Numbered from the stretch's first letter, positions 8,657 through 16,826 are shown. The stretch: DNA of 64,000 nucleotides from Sphingobacteriales bacterium 46-32 (GCA_001898485.1 MKTY01000020.1:310001-374000), one strand, 5' to 3'. Notes: generated by a model not told the origin, from the sequence alone. Translations and numbers: made by a program.

Positions 8657-9654
8657 GCCTTTTTCTTTTTGATTTCCGGAACAAACAATTCTGCCAGCAA
8701 CAATAAAAGCATCAGTCCGGCAAAGATCCAGTAGAAGCTTTTAAAGTTAACAAGCGACACATCGCCATATGCTTTCTTTTCTATCTGCCCTAACTGCCCT
8801 GTCAGTTGACGGATGGCCTCATCGCTGTTTTCAAGATGTACGTAAGTGCCATTGGTGACACTGGCTATTTCTTTGAGTGTTGTTTCGTTGAGCTTTGATA
8901 GTACATCGTTGCCCATTTCATCTTTCTTATTACCACCTGTTGATGGGTCGGGAATATAACTGCCCTGCGAGGAACCCACACCCACGGTATTGATCATCAT
9001 ACCCTGTTCGGCCAGATCGCGGGCTGTAGCCACAGCATCTTCGTCCTGGTCCTCACCGTCAGAAATCAATACCACGGCCTTGAAGCGGCGTTCGGCGGCA
9101 TTAAATGCACCGGCACTGCGTTTCAGGGCTTCGCTGATTACGGTGCCCTGTGAAGGGACTGCATCAGGCGAGGCGGCCGATACAAAAAGTGCAGCGGCTC
9201 CATGATCTGTGGTAAGCGGCATTTGCAGATAAGCCTGACCCGCAAAAAGAACCAGGCCAATGCGATCATTGGGCATGGCGTCCATCAGTTTATTGATTAG
9301 CTGACGGGCACGGTCAAGACGACTGGGAGCTATATCTGTAGCCAGCATGCTCTTACTTACGTCGAGCGCTATGACTACATCAATACCCTTTCGGCTTACA
9401 GCACTGGAGTCGCCAGGTTTGCGCAGGTGCATTACGGCCACAACGCCTGCTGCAAAAGCAAGGCTCAGCAGGCCGAAACGAATACCGGCATTATAAGGTG
9501 CATAATGGGAAAACAATTTTTTGACCAGCACCGGGTCACCCATACGGCGGATAACCCGTCTGCGCCAGCGCATGGCCATAAAGAAGAGGCCACCAGCCAG
9601 CAACAGTCCGGCAAAAAGCCAAACCAGTTCTCGGTATTGAAAATGTAAAGTCAA
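8653..9654 (-). CDS. batB: VWA-domain membrane protein, BatB-like
   Basis: 333 residues with two N-terminal membrane segments (about 11-28 and 58-76). A von Willebrand A domain has an intact MIDAS motif DVSKS at 98-102, with further MIDAS positions in MPLTTDHG and ISDGEDQDED. A C-terminal membrane helix (FYWIFAGLMLLLLLAELFV) follows. This is the architecture of BatA/BatB aerotolerance proteins. The only usable start I see is a TTG at 9654, and the FQYRELVWL segment matches the family N-terminus. batA, batD, batE and the MoxR ATPase are not adjacent, so the operon is reduced to two genes here. Confidence 0.88.
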   Translation of the reverse strand: MTLHFQYRELVWLFAGLLLAGGLFFMAMRWRRRVIRRMGDPVLVKKLFSHYAPYNAGIRFGLLSLAFAAGVVAVMHLRKPGDSSAVSRKGIDVVIALDVSKSMLATDIAPSRLDRARQLINKLMDAMPNDRIGLVLFAGQAYLQMPLTTDHGAAALFVSAASPDAVPSQGTVISEALKRSAGAFNAAERRFKAVVLISDGEDQDEDAVATARDLAEQGMMINTVGVGSSQGSYIPDPSTGGNKKDEMGNDVLSKLNETTLKEIASVTNGTYVHLENSDEAIRQLTGQLGQIEKKAYGDVSLVNFKSFYWIFAGLMLLLLLAELFVPEIKKKKA

Positions 9655-9719
9655 TGATTCTTAATGAATATGGGCCGCAATGGCGGCTTCTGGCTACTGC
9701 AATAATCCTACCAAATCGC

Positions 9720-10556
9720 CTACATCTTTCCTTTCATAAAGCCCATATCGCCCAGAATTTCTTTCAGCATTTTAATACGCACAGCCGGCATATCGAAGTC
9801 CTGCTGATGCGATTCTATGTTAAGTACGAAAAAATAGGGGTGTTTATTTTCCTCAATCCACCCTATTATCCAGCCGATATGCCGCTGGCGTACCGGATCC
9901 CAGCCGCTCCAGCCGGTCTTGTAACCCAGCCGATAATCAGGAGTGTCTTCAAACAACATCGCTCGTTTCACTGTTTCCTGGTATATTTTAAAGAAGCCGA
10001 GCTGATCGAAATACAGCATTTTCACCAATCCCAGCTGCTGATCGGGCGTAACCCGGAGCGAATTATCAAGCCAGAACGTATCTACAGCTGTTTCAATGTG
10101 CACTACATCCGTATCCGTACGTGCACCATAATGAATTCTGTTGAGCCAGTGCTCCATGCTATCCTTACCGATCCGTCTTGCCACCTCCTGGTAATAGGGA
10201 ACTGCCGATACGCGGAAGGCATCGTACATATTGAGATCCCTGTTCCACGCTGCAACCGGCCTGGTAATTCCATCCCAGGGAATAACCATGCTGTCGCTGC
10301 TGATAACGCCCGTCTGAAGACCAATAAGGGAGTTGACGATCTTAAAGGTGGAAGCGGGCAGATAGCTGCTGTCGCGATAGCGGGCAAGGTTATAAATGGT
10401 GAATTTGCCCGTACCATTATTCATAAGCCCAAAGCAACCGGTCACCTTATTTTCTGTAAAATATTTACCCAGACTATCGTCTACTTTCACATTATTGGGC
10501 GAGCAGCCGGCCAGCCAGATCAGCAGAACCGTGCAGCAGGAAAAAATCAAACGCAT
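9720..10556 (-). CDS. Class D (OXA-type) beta-lactamase-like lipoprotein
   Basis: 278 residues with a lipobox (LIWLAGC), so probably tethered on the periplasmic side. Class D motifs are in order: PASTFK with Ser69 and Lys72, SAV at 117-119, WLDNSLRVTP with the Trp that stabilises the carbamylated lysine (Trp162), and YKTGWSG at 212-218. The usual YGN motif reads YGA (143-145). The fold assignment is strong. Real hydrolysis of beta-lactams, as opposed to a penicillin-binding role, cannot be judged from sequence. It has its own promoter-like box and is followed after 65 nt by batB. Confidence 0.92.
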   Translation of the reverse strand: MRLIFSCCTVLLIWLAGCSPNNVKVDDSLGKYFTENKVTGCFGLMNNGTGKFTIYNLARYRDSSYLPASTFKIVNSLIGLQTGVISSDSMVIPWDGITRPVAAWNRDLNMYDAFRVSAVPYYQEVARRIGKDSMEHWLNRIHYGARTDTDVVHIETAVDTFWLDNSLRVTPDQQLGLVKMLYFDQLGFFKIYQETVKRAMLFEDTPDYRLGYKTGWSGWDPVRQRHIGWIIGWIEENKHPYFFVLNIESHQQDFDMPAVRIKMLKEILGDMGFMKGKM

Positions 10557-10560
10557 ACGT

Positions 10561-10574
10561 GCAAATATATTTGC
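10561..10574 (-). promoter_or_regulatory. -7 box inside a 14-bp palindrome, upstream of the class D enzyme
   Basis: TATATTTG (10569-10562, minus) ends 5 nt before the ATG. It is embedded in the perfect palindrome gcaaatatatttgc. It could be a leaderless promoter, an operator, or both; there is no -33 match. Confidence 0.4.
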
Positions 10575-10587
10575 GCAAAGGTAACCA

Positions 10588-11154
10588 TCAGGGTTCTCTT
10601 CGCAATACGGCTTTTTGATATCCCTGCAACCGATAGCTGTCTACACGCGGTGAAGACGCTGTACCTTCTCCGCTGGTGCTTACAGGTGTTGCACCCATGG
10701 AGTAAAATTCTACCATCAGGCTGTCGCCCTGCAGGTAATAGCTATTTACAAGTGTGGAGGATTGTACAGTAAATGCACCCGAAAGCCGGTCGCCTGTCCA
10801 GAACTGATCCAGTACAATACCATTTCTTTCATCAATAACCCAATGGCCACGGGCGCTGTCACGTGGCAGGAGACGGTAAGGCCGGTAGTCAGCCGCCTGT
10901 GCTCCATAGGTGAGTTGCCAGTTGTAACCCGTATCTGCGGCTGTTATGTGCAATTGCATGGGCACCAGTTGCGGAGCATCGGTGCCCGGCCGGTACCAGG
11001 AAAGTGTTCCTTTCCAGCTTCCCAGCCAGCTGCCGGGAAAAGTACTTGTCTGTGCTTTTACCGTAGCACCGACAACCAGTAGCAGCACACATAACAGTAC
11101 GGCTCTTAAAGGGGCGGAATGATACATAACTGCAAGTAACCGATTTGTTTCCAT
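10588..11154 (-). CDS. Secreted protein of unknown function
   Basis: About 188 residues. The signal peptide APLRAVLLCVLLLVVGATVKAQ is followed by a beta-rich mature domain. This opens SWLGSWKGTLSWYRPG and contains LQLHITAADTGYNWQLTYG and ERNGIVLDQFWTGDRLSG. The pattern resembles lipocalin-like or avidin-like small barrels in which an N-terminal GxW starts the first strand, but I do not recognise a named family. ATGs at 11154 and 11127 are both possible; the second gives a more compact signal peptide. A terminator lies just upstream, so it has its own promoter. Confidence 0.75.
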   Translation of the reverse strand: METNRLLAVMYHSAPLRAVLLCVLLLVVGATVKAQTSTFPGSWLGSWKGTLSWYRPGTDAPQLVPMQLHITAADTGYNWQLTYGAQAADYRPYRLLPRDSARGHWVIDERNGIVLDQFWTGDRLSGAFTVQSSTLVNSYYLQGDSLMVEFYSMGATPVSTSGEGTASSPRVDSYRLQGYQKAVLRREP

Positions 11155-11177
11155 TATCCGCATTATCCGTTGCTGCA

Positions 11178-11205
11178 CAAAAAATCCCGCCGGCAATGGG
11201 CGGGA
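11178..11205 (-). terminator. Rho-independent terminator of the 42-residue lipoprotein gene
   Basis: On the minus strand the arm 11205-11198 pairs with 11191-11185 (TCCCGCC...GGCGGGA), followed directly by a run of six T (11184-11178 region). It separates the small lipoprotein gene from the secreted protein gene downstream. Confidence 0.75.
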
Positions 11206-11228
11206 TGATTATTTTCTTCCGGGTGGTA

Positions 11229-11357
11229 TTACAAATAGAAACCACCTTTTTGTTTGTAATGTTTTACTCCCTGGCAATCGCGTTTGGTTGCCGCGCAAGA
11301 CGACAGGGTAAAGACCACTACCACAACAGCCATAAGGAACAGCCACGTTCTTTTCAT
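11229..11357 (-). CDS. Small lipoprotein, 42 residues
   Basis: The frame encodes a hydrophobic signal (WLFLMAVVVVVFTLSSC) with the lipobox LSSC, then a 22-residue mature part, AATKRDCQGVKHYKQKGGFY plus two residues. It has its own strong terminator 24 nt after the stop. The clean lipoprotein signal, the terminator and the compact length argue that it is real despite its size. Function is unknown. The mature Lys-rich, Cys-containing stub would sit on the periplasmic face of a membrane. Confidence 0.65.
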   Translation of the reverse strand: MKRTWLFLMAVVVVVFTLSSCAATKRDCQGVKHYKQKGGFYL

Positions 11358-11583
11358 GAAAACGATTTAAACTTTTGAACAATAAAATTGGAGGAATTCC
11401 AGAGGAGTATTCGGTAGAATTAAATCATCGTAGGAGAAACGAATGTACTATTTTATTATTGTTACTGCGAATATTGTGCCGTTGTTTTTTGAATGAGATT
11501 AATATTCTTTAATGTAACAGCAGATCGTAAAAATCCGATTTTAGTAAAAAAATATTTATAATACCCTTATAGTCAAACACTGT

Positions 11584-11612
11584 AATAAAAAAGGCGGACA
11601 TATTGCCCGCCT
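11584..11612 (-). terminator. Rho-independent terminator of kbl
   Basis: Minus-strand stem of about 6-7 bp (AGGCGGGCAATATGTCCGCCTT region) followed by a T-rich tract, 30 nt after the kbl stop. The remaining AT-rich gap between here and the small lipoprotein (11358-11583) holds no other recognisable feature beyond that gene's promoter region. Confidence 0.75.
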
Positions 11613-11641
11613 CCTGAATTTATTAGCTCTTCACATTTCTG

Positions 11642-12832
11642 TTATCCCTTCAGCACACCCAGTTCCTTACCTACTTTGGTAAATGCTGCAATAGCCCGGT
11701 CCAGGTGTTGCTGTTCGTGAGCCGCCGACAGTTGCACCCTGATGCGGGCCTGTCCCTTTGCTACCACAGGGAAGAAGAATCCAATTACATAAATGCCCTC
11801 ATCGAGCAGTTGTGCCGCAAATTTTTGCGCCAGCACAGCATCATACAGCATGATGGGCACAATAGGATGTTCTCCCGGCTTGATATCAAAACCTGCCTGG
11901 GTCATTTTATCGCGGAAGTAACGGGTATTGTACTCGAGCCGGTCGCGTAGCTCCGTGGTTTCGGTAAGCATGTCGAGTACGGCAATAGATGCGCCTACAA
12001 TAGAAGGTGCCAGTGTATTGCTGAACAGATATGGCCTTGATTTCTGTCGCAGCATATCAATCACTTCTTTTTTACCGGAAGTAAATCCACCCGAAGCACC
12101 ACCCAGTGCTTTGCCCAGTGTGCCGGTAATGATATCGATCTTACCCATTACACCGCGGTATTCGTGTGTACCGCGTCCGGTTTTACCCAGGAATCCCGAA
12201 GAGTGGCATTCATCGACCATGATTACCGCATCATATTTTCCGGCCAGTTCCACAATCTTGTCCAGTTGGGCGATGGTACCATCCATACTGAATGAGCCGT
12301 CGGTAACAATGATACGGCTGCGGCAGGTGGCAGCTTCCTGCAATTTCGCTTCCAGATCGGCCATGTTATTGTGCTCGTAACGAAACCGCTGAGCTTTGCA
12401 AAGGCGCACGCCATCAATGATTGAAGCATGATTGAGTGCATCGGAAATGATCGCATCCTGCTCATTGAAGAGAGGTTCAAATACGCCACCATTGGCATCA
12501 AAAGCCGCTGCATACAGGATCGTATCTTCTGTGCCCAGAAATGCAGATATCTTCTCTTCGAGTTCCTTATGTATATCCTGCGTACCACAAATAAAACGCA
12601 CACTGCTCATACCATAGCCACGCTCATCAATTGCTTTATGAGCCGCTTCTATTACCCGGGGATGACTGGAAAGGCCCAGGTAGTTGTTGGCACAAAAATT
12701 CAGGACCGTTTTGCCGTTTACGGTAATCTCAGCACCCTGCGGACTGGTTATTATACGTTCGGTTTTGTACAGACCTGCCGCTTTTATCTCTTCTATTTCG
12801 CCGGCAATGCGCCGGGCAAATTGTTGATTCAT
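11642..12832 (-). CDS. kbl: Glycine C-acetyltransferase (2-amino-3-ketobutyrate CoA ligase)
   Basis: PLP enzyme of the alpha-oxoamine synthase family that cleaves 2-amino-3-oxobutyrate with CoA to glycine and acetyl-CoA, the second step of threonine catabolism. Conserved blocks are NFCANNYLGLSSHP (46-58), the VDECHSSGFLG strand near 206-216, and TGTLGKALGGASGG with the Schiff-base lysine Lys241. The length of 396 residues equals the E. coli enzyme. Threonine dehydrogenase (tdh) is not adjacent. 5-aminolevulinate synthase and KAPA synthase are close relatives, but the overall pattern fits Kbl best. Confidence 0.93.
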   Translation of the reverse strand: MNQQFARRIAGEIEEIKAAGLYKTERIITSPQGAEITVNGKTVLNFCANNYLGLSSHPRVIEAAHKAIDERGYGMSSVRFICGTQDIHKELEEKISAFLGTEDTILYAAAFDANGGVFEPLFNEQDAIISDALNHASIIDGVRLCKAQRFRYEHNNMADLEAKLQEAATCRSRIIVTDGSFSMDGTIAQLDKIVELAGKYDAVIMVDECHSSGFLGKTGRGTHEYRGVMGKIDIITGTLGKALGGASGGFTSGKKEVIDMLRQKSRPYLFSNTLAPSIVGASIAVLDMLTETTELRDRLEYNTRYFRDKMTQAGFDIKPGEHPIVPIMLYDAVLAQKFAAQLLDEGIYVIGFFFPVVAKGQARIRVQLSAAHEQQHLDRAIAAFTKVGKELGVLKG

Positions 12833-12849
12833 ATGATTGATTTGGAATG

Positions 12850-12857
12850 CAAATATA
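12850..12857 (-). promoter_or_regulatory. Possible kbl -7 box (TATATTTG)
   Basis: Exact TAnnTTTG match 17 nt before the kbl ATG on the minus strand. Upstream sequence is the repeat locus R2, so any -33 element would lie inside repeat DNA; none is clear. Confidence 0.45.
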
Positions 12858-13075
12858 ATGTGCTGATGTGCCGATGGATTTGAAAATTTGAAGATTTGAG
12901 GATTTGAAGATGGGATGGAGGAATGTGTTGATGTGCTAATGTGCTGATGTGCTGATGGATTTGAAAATTTGAAGATTTGAGAATTTGAAGATGGGATGGA
13001 GGAATGTGCTGCTGCGGCTTTGCTATTTATCCCTTTAAACTCCTTAAACTCTTTAAACCCTTTAAACGTTTAAAC
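12858..13075. repeat. Modular repeat locus R2 (D-C-D-C-E), with a 58-bp tandem duplication
   Basis: The 8-mer GTGCTGAT module alternates with an 8-mer TTTGAAGA module, then a unique-looking linker and a 9-mer CTTTAAACT module (13033-13075). Two copies of a 58-bp segment, at 12873-12930 and 12954-13011, differ at only two positions. The 54-bp segment 13014-13067 recurs exactly, in the opposite orientation, at 61817-61870. It lies between divergent genes. Confidence 0.9.
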
Positions 13076-13172
13076 CATTTATACTTTCTTCTTTCACCCC
13101 CATTTTTCCGCAGTTCATTGGCAAAAATCGGCTGTCTGTCAACTTGCCCTTCCCGACTGCCCGGAGAGATTC

Positions 13173-13180
13173 TATTTTTG
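13173..13180 (+). promoter_or_regulatory. Possible -7 box (TATTTTTG) for the small protein and sigma factor
   Basis: TAnnTTTG match 52 nt before the ATG at 13232. It is the only good box between repeat R2 and the small open frame. Confidence 0.35.
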
Positions 13181-13231
13181 CTGTAACATTTTTTGGAGAG
13201 CTGTCGTCAAATGATAGTAACCCGCCAACAC

Positions 13232-13432
13232 ATGAGACTGAAATTGAATATACAAGTCCTCCTTTTTGCCTTACTGCTGACCGGCACGACGCTGGTACTG
13301 TGGGCCTCCCAGCCGGCAGCTACAGGCGCAGGATCTGACCAGGAATCGCTGGAAGAATCCTGCAAAAAGGAAGAAAAAGGCGGGAAAATGATCTGGGAAA
13401 ACCTCCCCAACCAGTTTTTCTCCGCTTTCTGA
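13232..13432 (+). CDS. Small membrane-anchored or secreted protein, 66 residues
   Basis: The N-terminus MRLKLNIQVLLFALLLTGTT is a strong hydrophobic signal/anchor. A short polar part then contains a single Cys in an acidic-basic stretch (EESCKKEEKGGK), and the tail WENLPNQFFSAF is aromatic-rich. The ATG at 13232 gives the best signal; an in-frame ATG at 13211 is also possible. It sits 112 nt upstream of the sigma factor start. I recognise no domain. A short exported peptide with a defined C-terminal aromatic tail next to an ECF sigma gene may be a regulatory or target protein, which is inference. Confidence 0.55.
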   Translation: MRLKLNIQVLLFALLLTGTTLVLWASQPAATGAGSDQESLEESCKKEEKGGKMIWENLPNQFFSAF

Positions 13433-13544
13433 TTTTCAGGCTTTTTTCGTCCTGACTGTAACTTTTTTGTACACTATCTCGTATTAATCATAAATCCCGG
13501 GCGGGTTGATTAACTTTATTGCCTGCCCACTACTCCGGCTGTTT

Positions 13545-14030
13545 ATGACTGAAAGGGAATACAATGAATGCGTCAGCACCTGGTCTGACAATGTGTATAG
13601 GTTCATTCTCAAGAACTTAAAACATGAAGAGGATGCGCGCGATGTGGTGCAGACCGCTTTTGAAAAGCTGTGGCGCAACCGGGCTGAGGTAGATGCCAGC
13701 CGGTCCAAGTCTTATTTATTCACCGTAGCTTACCATCAGATGATTGATCATATCCGCAAAGTAAAGCGGATAAGCTTGCGGGAAGAATTCAGCGAGGACA
13801 GCCGGGTGCAGGACCGCCCGGTCTCGAACCTGCGCAAGGTGCTGGAAAAAGCGCTTGACCGGCTGAGTGAAACCCAGCGATCGCTGGTATTGCTAAAGGA
13901 TTATGAAGGCTATAGCTACGATGAAATAGGCCAGATAACGGGGCTGAGCGAAAGCCAGGTAAAGGTATACCTGCACCGTGCCCGCGTACAACTGAAAGAA
14001 TACCTGGTGAAAATTGAAAATGTGATTTAA
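13545..14030 (+). CDS. ECF-type RNA polymerase sigma factor
   Basis: 161 residues. The sigma-70 region 2 is visible as VYRFILKNLKHEEDARDVVQTAFEKLW followed by SYLFTVAYHQMIDHIRK, and region 4 as LSETQRSLVLLKDYEGYSYDEIG followed by GLSESQVKVYLHRARVQLK. The domain order and length are those of group-IV sigma factors. The ATG at 13545 (MTEREYNECV) is preferred over the longer frame from 13506, whose first residues look non-coding. An anti-sigma-like membrane gene follows after 36 nt, the usual ECF pairing, so activity is probably controlled by that partner. Confidence 0.93.
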   Translation: MTEREYNECVSTWSDNVYRFILKNLKHEEDARDVVQTAFEKLWRNRAEVDASRSKSYLFTVAYHQMIDHIRKVKRISLREEFSEDSRVQDRPVSNLRKVLEKALDRLSETQRSLVLLKDYEGYSYDEIGQITGLSESQVKVYLHRARVQLKEYLVKIENVI

Positions 14031-14066
14031 GAAAACGATGGCTAGCTGCCAGTAAAACAAGTAAAG

Positions 14067-15185
14067 ATGATCACACGTCATAATTACGAAGAATATTTCA
14101 TCCTTTATCTCGACAGGGAACTGGATGCGGCCACCAGCCGTGAGGTGGAGGCTTTTGCCGCCCAGCACCCCGACCTGCAGGCCGAACTCGACCTCTTGCT
14201 TCAGACCCGCCTGCAGCCCGATATGGACATTTCCTTTGCCGGAAAAGAAAACCTGCTCCGCAGTGGAGCTACTACTGAAATCAATGCCGGCAATTACGAA
14301 GAATGGTTTTTCCTTTATATAGATAATGAACTTACCCCTCAGCAACGGCTGGATGTAGAAGCCTGGATAACTGACAAACCTGGTTATGCAGCCGAACTAC
14401 AGGTACTGCAGCACACACGCCTGCAGCCCGATACCAGCATCGTATTCCCCGACAAACAAAGCCTGTATCGTACAGAAACGAGGGTACGTGCCATCTTTTG
14501 GCGCCGTATTGCTATTGCAGCATCGCTGATATTCGCAATCGGCACAGGCACCTGGATGCTGATCCGAGACGAAGCCGATCAGCAGAACGGTGGCAGCATG
14601 GCAGTCACCAATCCTCCCGTTGAGCAGTCAAAAACTACCAGACCAGCCGGCAGCACAGAAAACAGTAGCTCCGGGCAAAGCAGTGCCGGCACAGAAAATA
14701 CTGCCCAGCCAGAAAATCCCATCAATACAACTATTGCCGATCCTGCTAAAAGCACAGACGCTTCCACTGCCTTTTATCAGCCGTCTTCAACCAACGATAT
14801 ACATCGCAATACAAATAATGCAGGCAAAATAAAACCCAGCGAAGACCTGAACAATACAAGCGAAGATGCTGTGACAGCAGCCATTAATACAAACGAAACT
14901 GCAGAAGATGTTTTTATTCGTCCGGTTGCTCCTGAAAGCGCACCATTAACATTTTCGAAAGAAATAAAACCCGTTGCGGCTGTAACTCCGGCCAATATTC
15001 AGCCGTTAGACAATAGAATAGCGGACGGCAATGCAGCTAATGAAGAAGATGCAGAGCCCGCCAAAAAGAACAAGCTCCGTGGATTTTTCCGGAAAGTAAC
15101 ACGGACCTTTGAACGAACCACTAATATCAAGGCAACGGACAGCGATGACCGGTTATTGATTGGTGGGGTGGCCATCCGCCTGTAA
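14067..15185 (+). CDS. Anti-sigma-factor-like transmembrane protein with duplicated N-terminal domain
   Basis: 372 residues. Residues 6-65 and 76-135 are two copies of one ~60-residue unit: both begin NYEE, contain LYxDxEL and end with a TRLQPD block. This resembles the cytoplasmic, sigma-binding part of Bacteroidota anti-sigma factors, doubled. A single membrane helix follows (148-166, IAIAASLIFAIGTGTWML). The long periplasmic part is Ser/Thr/Asn/Pro-rich and of low complexity (170-330), ending in a basic segment (KKNKLRGFFRKVTRTFER). It is probably co-transcribed with the sigma factor and the barrel gene downstream. Confidence 0.8.
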   Translation: MITRHNYEEYFILYLDRELDAATSREVEAFAAQHPDLQAELDLLLQTRLQPDMDISFAGKENLLRSGATTEINAGNYEEWFFLYIDNELTPQQRLDVEAWITDKPGYAAELQVLQHTRLQPDTSIVFPDKQSLYRTETRVRAIFWRRIAIAASLIFAIGTGTWMLIRDEADQQNGGSMAVTNPPVEQSKTTRPAGSTENSSSGQSSAGTENTAQPENPINTTIADPAKSTDASTAFYQPSSTNDIHRNTNNAGKIKPSEDLNNTSEDAVTAAINTNETAEDVFIRPVAPESAPLTFSKEIKPVAAVTPANIQPLDNRIADGNAANEEDAEPAKKNKLRGFFRKVTRTFERTTNIKATDSDDRLLIGGVAIRL

Positions 15186-15212
15186 TTTTACAAACAGAAT
15201 CAAAAGATTTTT

Positions 15213-16046
15213 ATGAAAAGGATTTTTACCCTGTGCATAGCTCTATGCACAATGATCACCGGCTTTGCTCAGCAAGACAGCAGCAGCAAACAAAAACCTG
15301 ATACTATCAAAATTGGCGGCATGGTCATCATCCGTGAGCCCGGTGGCGGTGGCGGAGACACTACACGCAGAGGCAACCGTGTATTCCGTTTCACCAAACG
15401 CTATCGCGACAAGCCATCGAATATCAGTACCAACTGGTGGATACTCGACCTGGGGTTTGCCAACTATAGCGACCAGACCAATTATGCCAGTGCAGAAGCC
15501 CAGGCCATTGCGCCCGGCAGCAATGAGGACTGGTTTAAACTGCGCGGCGGCAAATCAAGAAGCGTCAATATCTGGTTCTTCATGCAACGCATTAATATGA
15601 TCAAACATGTGGTCAACCTGAAATACGGTCTGGGACTCGAACTCAACAACTATCATTTCGAAAACAAACATATCCGCTACAGCAAAAACCCCACGCTGAT
15701 TGATCTCGACAATCCGGGTACGGGCAAAAACAAACTGGCTGCCGACTACCTGACCATGCCTGTAATGATCAATTTCAACTTCACCCCCGATCGCTCACGC
15801 AACTATGGCCTTAGTGCCGGTATAAGTGTGGGCTACCTGTACAGCGCCCGTCAGAAAACAAAAATCGATGGCGATGTGGAAAAAGTAAAAAGCGACTTTG
15901 ATCTGCGTAAATGGAAACTGTCATATGTAGGTGAACTATCGCTGGGCCTGGTGAAACTGTATGGCAGCTATGCGTTCAAAAGCATGTACGAAAAAGGCCT
16001 TGACCATACTCCTTATACTGTAGGATTCCGTTTCAGCAACTGGTAA
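15213..16046 (+). CDS. Outer-membrane beta-barrel protein (OMP_b-brl-like)
   Basis: 277 residues. The signal peptide (RIFTLCIALCTMITGFAQQ) is followed by a short Gly-rich linker (EPGGGGGDTTRRG), then alternating strands typical of small barrels: WWILDLGFANYSDQ, HVVNLKYGLGLELNNYHF, YGLSAGISVGYLYSAR, LSYVGELSLGLVKLYGSY, ending TVGFRFSNW. The terminal aromatic residue is the usual barrel insertion signal. The gene follows the anti-sigma gene by 27 nt and ends in a terminator, so it is probably the last gene of the sigma/anti-sigma operon and may be its envelope target. Confidence 0.83.
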   Translation: MKRIFTLCIALCTMITGFAQQDSSSKQKPDTIKIGGMVIIREPGGGGGDTTRRGNRVFRFTKRYRDKPSNISTNWWILDLGFANYSDQTNYASAEAQAIAPGSNEDWFKLRGGKSRSVNIWFFMQRINMIKHVVNLKYGLGLELNNYHFENKHIRYSKNPTLIDLDNPGTGKNKLAADYLTMPVMINFNFTPDRSRNYGLSAGISVGYLYSARQKTKIDGDVEKVKSDFDLRKWKLSYVGELSLGLVKLYGSYAFKSMYEKGLDHTPYTVGFRFSNW

Positions 16047-16113
16047 CAGAAAATACGGTCGGGCCGGTTTTACTACGGCTAAAAACTACTACATCTATTT
16101 TTTTTCAAATATC

Positions 16114-16149
16114 AATCCCTGCAACGAACCTGTTGCGGGGATTTTTTTG
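16114..16149 (+). terminator. Rho-independent terminator of the sigma/anti-sigma/OMP operon
   Basis: Arm 16114-16125 pairs with 16132-16143 (AATCCCTGCAAC...GTTGCGGGGATT, one G-U pair), followed by a run of T. Confidence 0.85.
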
Positions 16150-16256
16150 CATCATTTTTGCAGCAAAGACGACTTGTAAAACTATCGTTAAAGCAATCGC
16201 CGAAAAAAATAATCCAAACCTGTCAGCCGTTTCTTTTGTGACGGTAAGGTACATCC

Positions 16257-16826
16257 ATGAAAAATACTTTAATACTCGGATCTTTTTTAGTGAGCAGCGG
16301 ACTGCTTATTGCTGTGCTGCCTTCATCACATAATCGCAGCGCAGCGCCTGTGCCGATGAAACGCAGTAACACAGCGGGACCAGAAGGCAATGTGTCGATC
16401 ATTATCGACAAGTCTGACTATGAACTGAGCGTATACGATGCCAAAGGTTGGTATGCCACTTACCCGGTGGTGTTTGGCAATAACAGCCTGGAAGATAAAA
16501 AAATGGAAGGCGATAAGAATACGCCCGAAGGCAGCTTCCGGATAGTCTCGAAACGGGTGCATGAAAAATGGAATCGTTTTCTGGCTATTGATTATCCAAC
16601 TGCAGAAAGCTGGGATAAATTCAAAAAACGGAAAGAGCGGGGCGAAATTCCTTCCTCTGCAGGTATCGGCGGCTCTATTGGTATTCACGGCACCTGGCCC
16701 AACGAAGATTTTGTGGTCGATAAATATAAAAACTGGACCCTGGGTTGCATCTCCATGAAGAACGCAGATGTGCAGGAGATTTACAATTTTACACCTGTTG
16801 GTACAAAGGTTGTGATCAGAAAATAA
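16257..16826 (+). CDS. L,D-transpeptidase (YkuD domain)
   Basis: 189 residues with an N-terminal membrane/signal segment (LILGSFLVSSGLLIAVL). One YkuD catalytic domain covers about 45-189: GNVSIIIDKSDYELSVYD at the start, NTPEGSF at 88-94, IGIHGTWP with His144, and WTLGCISMKNAD with the nucleophile Cys164. The enzyme cross-links peptidoglycan stems or attaches proteins to them in the periplasm; which of these applies is unknown. It is monocistronic, with its own terminator. Confidence 0.93.
   Translation: MKNTLILGSFLVSSGLLIAVLPSSHNRSAAPVPMKRSNTAGPEGNVSIIIDKSDYELSVYDAKGWYATYPVVFGNNSLEDKKMEGDKNTPEGSFRIVSKRVHEKWNRFLAIDYPTAESWDKFKKRKERGEIPSSAGIGGSIGIHGTWPNEDFVVDKYKNWTLGCISMKNADVQEIYNFTPVGTKVVIRK

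Noticed and set aside
12858-13075. CRISPR array
   Set aside because: The repeats are 8-9 bp degenerate units without spacers of constant length, and no cas genes are nearby.
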